This document shows positions 17,357-24,701 of a DNA stretch of 47,801 bases, one piece after another. Within the stretch, counting starts at the first letter, position 1; each line of letters begins with the position of its first letter. Below the pieces are notes generated by a model, which saw nothing but the letters and a program-made list of their open reading frames with translations, did no database searches and was not told the DNA's origin. The DNA comes from JBEKHI01 sp050012355 (GTDB lineage: Bacteria > Actinomycetota > Actinomycetes > Streptosporangiales > Streptosporangiaceae), in assembly GCA_050012355.1 (NCBI GenBank), contig JBEKHI010000007.1:1-47801 (forward strand), written 5' to 3'. Position numbers and translations under genes: made by a program.

Positions 17357-17382
17357 ATTGTCAAACCAAATGGTTTGACAAT
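17357..17382. promoter_or_regulatory. 26-bp perfect inverted repeat, candidate TetR operator 2 and MFS promoter
   Basis: ATTGTCAAACCA-aa-TGGTTTGACAAT is a perfect 12-2-12 dyad between divergent MFS and TetR genes. On the minus strand its outer part supplies a TTGACA -35 box, followed 18 bp later by GATAGT as a weak -10 for the MFS gene. Binding here would therefore block the MFS promoter and probably the TetR promoter. Confidence 0.7.
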
Positions 17383-17423
17383 TTAGTTGGTATACTCGCT
17401 GGCACCTGGAAGGGGGTACCGGC

Positions 17424-18017
17424 ATGCCTGATCCCGAGTCGACCAAGCAGCGCATCTTCGAAGCCGCGGTGGAAGAGTTCACCGAGCATGGCTCGGCCGG
17501 GGCTCGCGTCGACCGGATCGCGGCTAAGGCGCGCGCGAACAAGGAGTCCATCTATCGATATTTCGGGACCAAGGACGAACTCCTGCGCCGGGTCATCGAC
17601 CAGTACCTGGATGAACAAGGTGAGCAGCTCACCCCGCAAGCCCGCGAACTGCCGAAGTACGTCAGCGACCTGCTCGAGTTCCACGCGGGCAACCCGCAGT
17701 TCCTGCGCATGTCGCTGTGGGAGGCGCTCGAGTTCGGCAGCGAACTCGACCCGGGTACGTTCCAGCATCGCCGCCAGCATTACGAGGACAAGCTGGCCTC
17801 GGTTGAGGAGCAGCAGCGGGCCGGTCTGGTGGACCCGGACCTCGACCCGCGGCACCTGCTCGCGGCGATCTTCGGCATGGCCGATTACTGGACCTCGCTG
17901 CCACAACTGCTGCGGTTGCTGTTCGGACGTGAGGTCACCGAGGAAGACCTGGCTGCCCACCGCGAGTTTCTCGCCGAGTGCGTCCGCCGGATCATCACGC
18001 CACCCAGCGGTCCTTGA
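17424..18017 (+). CDS. TetR/AcrR-family repressor
   Basis: This 197-residue protein has an N-terminal helix-turn-helix (ARVDRIAAKARANKESIYRYFGTKDEL, about residues 27-53) and an all-helical ligand-binding C-terminal domain. ATG 17424 has AGGGGG upstream. It is divergent from the MFS gene and very likely represses it through the two inverted repeats, being released by the transported compound. Its stop is followed within a few bases by the truncated hydrolase frame. Confidence 0.9.
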   Translation: MPDPESTKQRIFEAAVEEFTEHGSAGARVDRIAAKARANKESIYRYFGTKDELLRRVIDQYLDEQGEQLTPQARELPKYVSDLLEFHAGNPQFLRMSLWEALEFGSELDPGTFQHRRQHYEDKLASVEEQQRAGLVDPDLDPRHLLAAIFGMADYWTSLPQLLRLLFGREVTEEDLAAHREFLAECVRRIITPPSGP

Positions 18018-18961
18018 CAGGGCGGCTGGCACGACGAACGATTGGCGCCACAATAGTCACGACGGGTGGCAGCGCCGGCGGCGCGCTATCCACGCTGGTC
18101 GCCGCCTCCGGTGACAGCACCATGTACGACTCGTACCTGACCGAGCTTGGCGCGGCCGACGTGAGCGACGCCGTCTACGCCAGCGCCAGCTACTCGCCGA
18201 TCACCGACCTGGACCACGCGGACATGGCGTACGAGTGGATGTGGGGAACGCTGCCGGTCAGCGGCGACACGCTGGTCAACCAGACGTACTCCGGACAGCT
18301 CAAGGACAACTTCACCGGTTACCTGGCGGACCTGAACCTCAAGGGCATCAACGATTACGGGACGCTGACCTCCGGCAATTACGCCAGCTACCTCACGACG
18401 CAGTACCTGGGGCCGTCAGCCACCAAGTACCTCGCCGCGCTGTCGGACTCCGCGCGCGAGAAGTACCTCAAGGAGAACACCTGGATCAGCTGGTCCGGCG
18501 GCGCGGCCACCTTCAGCTGGGCCAAGTTCCTCGACCACGTGGGGACCAGGCTGAAGAGCGTCCCGGCCTTCGACAGCTTCACCTTGTCCAACGCCGAGAA
18601 CATCGAGTTCGGTGACGCGACCACCAACGCGCGGCATTTCACGCTGTACAGCCTGCGGCACGCGATCGGGAACGACAGCGCTCAGCTCGCCAGCGACCTG
18701 CCCGCGAAGATCGAGATGATGAACCCGATGTACTTCCTGGAGAACGCGAACCCGTCCCGGGCGAAGAACTGGTGGATCCGCACCGGCACGCTCGACACCA
18801 ACACCGCACACACGGTGGTAGGAAATCTAGCGGCCATAACGACGGATCTCGGTGACACAGTGAACTCATCGCTCTACTGGGACGGCGGCCATGCCGTCAA
18901 CGAGGACGCCCCCGCGTTCATCGCCTGGGTCTCCAAGCTCACCGGTGCGGCGATCGCCTGA
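18018..18961 (+). pseudogene. 5'-truncated subtype-B tannase/esterase-like alpha/beta hydrolase
   Basis: The frame downstream of TetR encodes the C-terminal two-thirds of a subtype-B tannase-like hydrolase: GGSAGGALSTLVAASGDS (nucleophile elbow), DAVYASASYSPITDLDHADM, MNPMYFLEN, RTGTLDTNTAH (acid) and WDGGHAVNED (His). The catalytic triad is present, but the family's N-terminal roughly 150-200 residues, including the oxyanion strand and any signal peptide, are absent. The only in-frame starts are GTG/ATG codons inside TetR (for example 17978) or after the nucleophile. The junction with TetR at about 18018-18060 looks like a deletion. It is probably non-functional. Confidence 0.75.
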
Positions 18962-18970
18962 TCGTTGCGC

Positions 18971-19402
18971 TCAGGAGAGCGCTCGTAGCAGGAGCTCCTC
19001 GACCGTTTTGCGTTCGTCGGCGGAGAGCGCGGCCAGCAGCTCGCGGCTGATTCGCCGGCTGTCGCGGGTCGCGCGCCGCACCAGCTGCCGTCCGGCCGTC
19101 GTTGGCCGGACGAGGTTGCGGCGCCGGTCCTCCGGATCGGTCTCCCGGGAAGCGAGATCACGGGCGACTAGGTCATCGACGATGGTGACGACGTCGCTGG
19201 GGTGGATTCTCAGGGTCTCGGCCAGCGCTCGCTGGGTACGCGGCGCTTCGTCCGCCAGCGCCCCGAGGACCGCTAGGTGACCGAGCCGCAGTCCATCCGG
19301 CAGCGCGGCGGCCATCTGGTCATGCGCCTCACGGCCGAGCAACGAGAGCGCGTAGGTCGGCATCCGCAGCAGCGCGGCGGGCGGGATCGCTGGTCGGGGC
19401 AC
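18971..19402 (-). CDS. MarR-family regulator
   Basis: A 143-residue winged-helix protein with the MarR core: APRTQRALAETLRIHPSDVVTIVDDL (recognition helix) and the wing LASRETDPEDRRRNLVRPT. GTG 19402 is the first plausible start and has no ribosome-binding site. A TATCAT -10-like box ends 6 bp before it, so the mRNA is probably leaderless. It is divergent from the DUF1579-like gene with only 23 bp between start codons, so it probably controls both. Confidence 0.85.
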   Translation of the reverse strand: MPRPAIPPAALLRMPTYALSLLGREAHDQMAAALPDGLRLGHLAVLGALADEAPRTQRALAETLRIHPSDVVTIVDDLVARDLASRETDPEDRRRNLVRPTTAGRQLVRRATRDSRRISRELLAALSADERKTVEELLLRALS

Positions 19403-19425
19403 ATCTAAATGATACAGTCCAACCT
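19403..19425. promoter_or_regulatory. 23-bp overlapping divergent leaderless promoters
   Basis: Only 23 bp separate the GTG of the MarR gene from the ATG of the next gene. The sequence ATGATACA supplies a GATACA -10 for the plus strand, about 10 bp before the ATG, and TATCAT for the minus strand, 6 bp before the GTG. The two -10 boxes overlap, and both transcripts would start at or next to the start codon. Confidence 0.45.
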
Positions 19426-19857
19426 ATGATTGGTGATGACCAACTATCTGCTTTGATCGGCGAGTGGACAGGCGACGAGCAGCTCTCGGCCACCGCGTGG
19501 ACAACCGCGGGTACGGCCCGCGGGATGCTGTCGATCGTCGCCGGACCGGGCGGCGGCCTGCTGGTGGACTACGCCGAAGAGCGTGACGGGGCAAGGATGA
19601 CCGGCCACGGCGTGCTCTCCGGAGACGGGTGGTGGTGGTTTGATTCCTACGGTTTCACTCCCGTCACCCCTGGCACCGCCGCCTGGAAAGACGGCGAGCT
19701 GATACTGGAGCGCCGCAGCGACCGGGGCCGGACCGTGACCGTGCTCCGCATCGCCGGCGGACGCTTGGAGCAGCGGATCGATTCGGCCGTGCCGGCCGAC
19801 GCGCCGCTCGTCCCGTTGCTGCGCGGAACCTACGCCCGCGGCGCGGCCCATGGATGA
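19426..19857 (+). CDS. DUF1579-like small protein
   Basis: This 143-residue protein has the lipocalin-like opening LSALIGEWTGDEQ of DUF1579-type proteins, then alternating beta strands (GMLSIVAGPGGGLLVDYAEERDG; WWWFDSYGFTPV; ELILERRSDRGRTVTVLRI). It is probably a small beta-barrel that binds a hydrophobic ligand in the cytoplasm. It is divergently paired with a MarR regulator. Its stop codon (19855-19857) lies inside paired-palindrome copy B, so that element now forms its 3' end. Confidence 0.65.
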   Translation: MIGDDQLSALIGEWTGDEQLSATAWTTAGTARGMLSIVAGPGGGLLVDYAEERDGARMTGHGVLSGDGWWWFDSYGFTPVTPGTAAWKDGELILERRSDRGRTVTVLRIAGGRLEQRIDSAVPADAPLVPLLRGTYARGAAHG

Positions 19858-19909
19858 CCCATCGCTGGTGCTCTGGCGCTTGTTCTCTGGCGCTATCGAT
19901 GGCCCATCG
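19852..19909. repeat. Paired-palindrome element, copy B, with 14-bp spacer duplication
   Basis: The left palindrome is degenerate (GGATGACCCATCG, 19852-19864) and the right one is canonical (CGATGGCCCATCG, 19897-19909). The spacer is 32 bp rather than 18 because CTCTGGCGCTTGTT is followed by a second CTCTGGCGCT, a 14-bp tandem duplication. Removing it restores the 31-bp centre spacing of the other copies. The region 19921-20107 that follows shows only a short leader with GGAG before the permease. Confidence 0.8.
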
Positions 19910-20107
19910 CTGGGGTCGCGCGAGCGCTGAAATCCGGCAAAACGGTCGCATAGGGATGTGAAGTGGCTGGGATGTCACTTTGATTATCTGGAGGGTCGTT
20001 CTGTAGATGAAAGGCCCGTTAACGATTGGGCTTCAAAACGGTTTTGTGGTGTTAGTCGCCGTTATGATCCGATGCGACATCAGTGCACGGTCGGAAACGG
20101 AGTTGCC

Positions 20108-21556
20108 ATGAGTGACCAGCCCGCGACCACCGCACCGGGCGGCACGCCAGCCGTCCTGGTGCCGCCGCAGCGCTTGGAGGCCGATGCGATCGGTGTCGCG
20201 CAGGACACTGTCATCGGCATGGCGTCGTCGGCACCGGCCGCGGTGATGGCACTCATCCTCGCGAGCCTCGCCCTGACGACCAACTACGGTAGCGCGCCTT
20301 CGCTCCTGGTCACCGCGATTCCCATGCTGATTATCGCTTTCGCCTATCACCGGCTGAACATGTGGAACGCGAACTGCGGCGCGTCATTCGAATGGGTTGG
20401 CCGGGCGATAAACCCATATCTTGGCTGGTACACCGGATGGCTGATGATCGCGGGCTACGTGCTTGGCACGATCAGCGTGATCGAGGTGCTCGGGCCGTCG
20501 GTGCTGGCGATATTCGGCGGCTCGGCGACGAGCGTCAGCGGTAACGTCGCGATCGCGATCGGGATCGGCGTGGTCATGGTGATCATCGCGGTCGTCGGCA
20601 TCCGCATCACGGCGCGCATCCAGATCGCGATGGCCGCGGTCGAGTACACGATCCTGATCGGGATGTCGATCTGGGGCCTGATCACGGTGCTCGGGCACCA
20701 CGCCGGAACCTACCCGGTGAGCAAGGGCTGGTTCAGCCTCAGTGGCATCGCCGGCAAGGGCGACATCGTTGGCGGCTTCCTGATCGCGGTGTTCGCGTTC
20801 AGCGGCTGGGACGGCACCGTGTACGTCAACGAAGAGGTCACCCACCGCCGCAAGAACCCGGGGCGCGCGGCGATCATCGCGGTGGTGCTGCTGACGGTGA
20901 TCTACGTGATCGCGCAGTTCGGCCTGCAGGGCGTGGTGTCGCCGGCCAAGCTCAACGCCAACTCCTCTGACGCCCTCGTCTACGTCGCGCAGGTGCTTGG
21001 CGGCGGCGGCTGGGAGAAGGTGATGGCGCTCGCGCTGGCTCTGTCGGCGATCGCGAGCACCAACGCGGGCATCCTGCTGGGCGCGCGCATCGTCTACGGC
21101 ATGGCCAGCTACCGCGCGGTGCCAGAGTTCCTCGCCAACGTGCCGCGCCGGTTCGCCACGCCAGCCGCCGCCACCATCGTGTTCGGCGTCATCACGGTCG
21201 GCATCACCGTCGTGTACCTGGTCGTCACCTCGGTGCAGAACGCGTTCAGCGACGTCGTCGACGTCAGCGGACTGCTGTTCGCGCTGTTCTACATCCTGAC
21301 GGCGCTGGCCAGCATGGTGTACTACCGGCACCGCGTGTTCAGCAGCGTGTGGAACTCGATCGTCCTCGGGATCCTCCCGCTGGCCGCCGCCGTGTTCCTG
21401 GGCTGGATGGTGGTCAAGTCGGTCGTCGAGGCACCGAGCAGCCAGCGCTGGTCCTTCATCGGCATTCTCATCGCCGGCGTCGTCTTGATGGTCGCTGCCC
21501 GAGTGTTCCTCAAGTCCCCGTTCTTCAACATCCGCCGCGAGTCGGCGACCGACTAG
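20108..21556 (+). CDS. APC-superfamily amino acid/polyamine permease
   Basis: This 482-residue integral membrane protein has about twelve hydrophobic segments. The opening EADAIGVAQDTVIGMASSAPA corresponds to the substrate-binding unwound TM1 of APC transporters, and FSGWDGTVYVNEEV to the TM6 region. It would import an amino acid or amine, probably with protons. ATG 20108 has GGAG at 20099-20102; upstream in-frame codons to 19958 lack support. It overlaps the convergent STAND-TPR gene by 4 bp. No neighbouring catabolic gene indicates the substrate. Confidence 0.85.
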   Translation: MSDQPATTAPGGTPAVLVPPQRLEADAIGVAQDTVIGMASSAPAAVMALILASLALTTNYGSAPSLLVTAIPMLIIAFAYHRLNMWNANCGASFEWVGRAINPYLGWYTGWLMIAGYVLGTISVIEVLGPSVLAIFGGSATSVSGNVAIAIGIGVVMVIIAVVGIRITARIQIAMAAVEYTILIGMSIWGLITVLGHHAGTYPVSKGWFSLSGIAGKGDIVGGFLIAVFAFSGWDGTVYVNEEVTHRRKNPGRAAIIAVVLLTVIYVIAQFGLQGVVSPAKLNANSSDALVYVAQVLGGGGWEKVMALALALSAIASTNAGILLGARIVYGMASYRAVPEFLANVPRRFATPAAATIVFGVITVGITVVYLVVTSVQNAFSDVVDVSGLLFALFYILTALASMVYYRHRVFSSVWNSIVLGILPLAAAVFLGWMVVKSVVEAPSSQRWSFIGILIAGVVLMVAARVFLKSPFFNIRRESATD

Positions 21557-23364
21557 GAGACGTTCGCCAGGGATTCGCGGACGGCGGCGGTTAGCGGGTC
21601 GGCGGGGCCGAACGCGGCTTCGCTGCGGGACAGGGTCTCACGCAGCACCCGGTTCACGTCGCCTAGCCGCCCCACCGCGTAATAGGCATGAGCTAGTCGC
21701 AACGACGCGTTCAACGTCTCCCGGTGATCTTGGCCGAGCACGGCCGCGTACCCATCGCGTGCCCGCTCGTACAGCTGAACCGCCGACGCCATCCGGCCGG
21801 ACGCGTGGTAGGCGGCGGCCAGCGCGGTGCGCGCCCCGATCGTGTCCAGATGGTCGGTACCGAGCACCCGTTCGCGGTCCGGCACCACGCGCTTGAGCAG
21901 TGAGATCGCGACCTTGGGCCGTCCGTCCGCCAGGTGCGCCCCGGCGAGGCTGAAACAGGTGGTCATCGTGTCGGGATGCTTGGTGCCCTGGGTCCGTTCA
22001 CGGTCCGCGAGGACGCCACGGTACAGGCTTATCGCATCCGATAGACCGCCCATCGCCTGGTGAGTGGCGGCGAGCCGCTCGCGGGCGGCGAACGACTGCA
22101 GGCTGTTCGCGCCGTACGCGTGGTACGCCTCGCTGACCGCTTCGGTGAACGCCGCGATCGCGTCGGCGAACCGCCCGGCGGCGAGCTGAGCGGCCGATAG
22201 CCGCTCGGACAGCACCACCGTGTCCGGATGTGCCACCCCGAGGACCCGGGTCGCGGTCTGAACGAGTACCGTCCACCAGTCGGCGGCGGGGCCGGTGAGG
22301 CCCGCCGCCTCCATGCTCTGCCCGGCGCGCAGCAGCACCGGATGGCAGCCGCCCTCCCACAACAGGTTGCCGGCCGCCAGCCGCAGGCTCTCCGCGCAGG
22401 ATCGGAACGCGCGGGCCAGCGGCTCCGGGCGGTCGCTGACCGGCCAGGCGGCGAGCAGCGCGTCGGCCACATCCAGCGTGGCCGACTTCAGCAGTCCGTC
22501 CGGCGTCGCCGAACGGACCTCCGCGAGCGCCGGCGAGGCCATCCTGACCAGCCCGCCGGTTACCGAGACGAGCCCCGCCAGCCGGACCGCGTCCAGCGCA
22601 CCGGCATCACCGAGCGCCGCGGCCGGCACGCCGTCGCGGTCCAGCAGCGCCGCCATCGCCAGCACCGACTGCGCGCGTCCTGGCGCGAGCGCGTCCGCGT
22701 GCTCCAGCGACAGCCCCCAGGTCGCCTCGGCCGGGGACTCACCGGCCTCGCGGGTGAAGTGCTCGAGGTATTCACGGCAGGTGAGTTCGGACGAGAGGAT
22801 CACCGCGGACGCCTGGGCTAGCGCCAGCGGGTCGTCACCGAGCTCGGCGACCAGGTCAGCCGCGCCTTGGCGCTGGTCTGGATCACCACTCAGCCGGCCC
22901 ATCAGGTAGGCCATCGACTCCCGCCGGGTGAACTCGCCGACGGTGATCAGCGCGGCGCCGGGGACGTTGGCGCCCGCGACCAGCACCCGGCCCGCTGCCC
23001 CCGAGGGAATCAGGTCCTCGGGTAGACCGGCTCGCGCCGTTATGACATCTATGACTGCCAGCCAGCTACGGTCGGTATCGCGCAGCCACGCCAGAAATTT
23101 GTCCGGCGAACAGCCAGCGATGGCGGCGGCCCCGGCGTAGACGGACAGTATCGAGGCGCGGGTGCCGACGCTCAGCCAGATCCGCAGATCCGCGTCCACG
23201 GCCGACGCGACGGAGACCGCGAGCTGAGTGGTGCCGCACAGCCCCAGGCCGTCAGAAACGAGCGCGACGGTCGCGCCTGGAGTGAGCGCGGCGAGCGCCC
23301 GCTCCTCAAGCGCGGACCGGTAAATGTAACTGTCGACGAGCGGGGGCGGGGTACCGATCCACAT
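21553..23364 (-). CDS. TPR protein with degenerate NB-ARC-like ATPase, conservon-associated
   Basis: This 603-residue protein has an N-terminal STAND/NB-ARC-like region (about 1-300) and kinesin-light-chain-type TPR repeats (about 370-600, e.g. AHPDTVVLSERLSAAQLAAG, KHPDTMTTCFSLAGAHLADG). The P-loop position reads SDGLGLCGTTQLA, so the Walker lysine is replaced by glycine and ATP binding is doubtful. ATG 23364 follows the CvnD stop by one base, and the gene continues the conservon operon, placing it as a fifth component. A likely role is a protein-interaction scaffold for the G-protein-like switch. The P-loop change could also be compensated elsewhere. Confidence 0.8.
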   Translation of the reverse strand: MWIGTPPPLVDSYIYRSALEERALAALTPGATVALVSDGLGLCGTTQLAVSVASAVDADLRIWLSVGTRASILSVYAGAAAIAGCSPDKFLAWLRDTDRSWLAVIDVITARAGLPEDLIPSGAAGRVLVAGANVPGAALITVGEFTRRESMAYLMGRLSGDPDQRQGAADLVAELGDDPLALAQASAVILSSELTCREYLEHFTREAGESPAEATWGLSLEHADALAPGRAQSVLAMAALLDRDGVPAAALGDAGALDAVRLAGLVSVTGGLVRMASPALAEVRSATPDGLLKSATLDVADALLAAWPVSDRPEPLARAFRSCAESLRLAAGNLLWEGGCHPVLLRAGQSMEAAGLTGPAADWWTVLVQTATRVLGVAHPDTVVLSERLSAAQLAAGRFADAIAAFTEAVSEAYHAYGANSLQSFAARERLAATHQAMGGLSDAISLYRGVLADRERTQGTKHPDTMTTCFSLAGAHLADGRPKVAISLLKRVVPDRERVLGTDHLDTIGARTALAAAYHASGRMASAVQLYERARDGYAAVLGQDHRETLNASLRLAHAYYAVGRLGDVNRVLRETLSRSEAAFGPADPLTAAVRESLANVS

Positions 23365-23365
23365 G

Positions 23366-23926
23366 TCACAGGCTCTCAATCAGCTTGATGAGCACGTGTT
23401 TCACCGATTCGAGCGCCCGCGCGTCGCACAGCACGAGCGGTATACCGGGATTCAAGTCGAGGGCCTGCCTGATCTCGTCGGCGTCGTAGCGCGGTGCGTC
23501 GTCGAAGCAGTTGACCGCGACGATGAACGGCAGCCCGAGCTTCTCGAAGTAGTTGACCGACGGGAAGCAGTCCGCGAGCCGCCGTACGTCCGCGAGGATG
23601 ACGGCGCCGAGCGCTCCGTAGGCCAGCTCGTCCCACATGAACCAGAAGCGTTCCTGCCCCGGCACGCCGAACAGGTACAGCACGAGCTGGTCGGAGATCG
23701 AGATCCGGCCGAAGTCGAGCGCCACCGTCGTGGTCGTCTTGTCGGGGACGCCCTCCAGGTCGTCGCGGCCCGTGCTGGCTCTGGACAGCGTCTCCTCGGT
23801 GAGCAGCGGCCTGACCTCGCTGATCGCGCCGACCAGCGTTGTCTTCCCGGCGCCGAATCCGCCGGCGATGAGGATCTTTTGCGCCACCGGCGGCACGGGC
23901 GGCGCTTCAGAGCGCGCGGAGGCCAC
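23366..23926 (-). CDS. cvnD: Conservon small GTPase-like protein (CvnD)
   Basis: A 186-residue Ras/MglA-like P-loop protein of the CvnD family. The G1 motif GGFGAGKTT is near residues 22-30, followed by TTTTVALDFG (switch) and FGVPGQERFWFMWDEL (G3), with AVNCFDD at the G4 position. GTG 23926 overlaps the end of cvnC by 20 bp. In conservons CvnA-D form a membrane-associated, GPCR-like signalling complex; this protein would be the nucleotide switch. Confidence 0.9.
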   Translation of the reverse strand: MASARSEAPPVPPVAQKILIAGGFGAGKTTLVGAISEVRPLLTEETLSRASTGRDDLEGVPDKTTTTVALDFGRISISDQLVLYLFGVPGQERFWFMWDELAYGALGAVILADVRRLADCFPSVNYFEKLGLPFIVAVNCFDDAPRYDADEIRQALDLNPGIPLVLCDARALESVKHVLIKLIESL

Positions 23927-24266
23927 GGAGTATCTCCTTCAGGACGTCGTTGCCTGGCTGCTGGCCGGAGGTCTGCTGGCGGACGACGCTGATCGAACCG
24001 TCGCTTGTCAGGTCGGCGAGCAATACCCGGACCACGCCAACCGGCAGCCGCAGATCGGACGAGATGTCGGCCAGCCGGGCCGGCCGTTCGCAAAGGCTGA
24101 GTATCTTGCGGTGCTCGGGTGTCCGGTGCCCAGTCGGCTGCCCGCTCGTCACCACCAGCGTCAGCAGGTCGAGGACCTCGCCCCCGTCTGGCTCGGTCCG
24201 TCCGCCGGTCACGGCGTACGGGCGCACCACCGGACCGGTATCGCGGCGTCCTAGCCTGCCAGGCAT
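23907..24266 (-). CDS. cvnC: Conservon DUF742 protein (CvnC)
   Basis: This 119-residue DUF742 protein carries the family's winged-helix-like core (LSLCERPARLADISSDLRLPVGVVRVLLADL) and the N-terminal VVRPYAVTGGRTEP. It lies 6 bp after the roadblock gene and overlaps cvnD by 20 bp. DUF742 proteins accompany CvnB and CvnD in every conservon and probably link them. Confidence 0.92.
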   Translation of the reverse strand: MPGRLGRRDTGPVVRPYAVTGGRTEPDGGEVLDLLTLVVTSGQPTGHRTPEHRKILSLCERPARLADISSDLRLPVGVVRVLLADLTSDGSISVVRQQTSGQQPGNDVLKEILRGLRAL

Positions 24267-24272
24267 CGTGGA

Positions 24273-24701
24273 CTACTCCGTCTCCGACAGCGAGCTGGGG
24301 GTGGTGGCCGGGAACCGGGGCAGCGAGGACAGATGCGGGCGGGCCCGTTTGACGAGCATCGCCATCTCGTAGGCGATCAGCCCAGCGTCCGCGGTGGACG
24401 GGCAGAGCGCGGTGAGGCAGCTTCCCTCGCCCGCCGCCATGACGAACAGCAGGCCGCGCTCAAGCTCGATGATCGTCTGCCGCACCTCGCCGACCTGGAA
24501 CCGGTCACCGGCACCGGTCGCCAGGCTCTGCATGGCGGCGGAAAGCGCCGACAGGTGCTCGGATTCTTCCTGAGACAGGTCCTTCGATGACGCGATGGGC
24601 AACCCGTCACGGGAGAGGATGACGGCCCGTTGGAAGTCGGCTAGCCGTTCCGATAGGTCGTCGAGTAGCCAGGCCAGGTCGGTGCCACCTGTGCCATCCA
24701 T
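24273..24701 (-). CDS. cvnB: Conservon roadblock/LC7 protein (CvnB)
   Basis: This 142-residue roadblock/LC7 protein contains the typical GLPIASS strand, the helix SEHLSALSAAMQSLATGAG and LLFVMAAGEGSCLTAL. Roadblock proteins of this type act as regulators (GAP-like) of MglA/CvnD GTPases. ATG 24701 directly follows the stop of cvnA. Confidence 0.93.
   Translation of the reverse strand: MDGTGGTDLAWLLDDLSERLADFQRAVILSRDGLPIASSKDLSQEESEHLSALSAAMQSLATGAGDRFQVGEVRQTIIELERGLLFVMAAGEGSCLTALCPSTADAGLIAYEMAMLVKRARPHLSSLPRFPATTPSSLSETE

Noticed and set aside
16828..18114. 428-codon plus-strand frame across the MFS start, TetR and hydrolase
   Set aside because: It runs out of frame through two well-supported genes and its translation is Arg/Ser-rich nonsense.
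20384..21331. 315-codon His/Asp/Arg-rich frame opposite the APC permease
   Set aside because: Low-complexity antisense of hydrophobic codons; the permease helices are on the plus strand.
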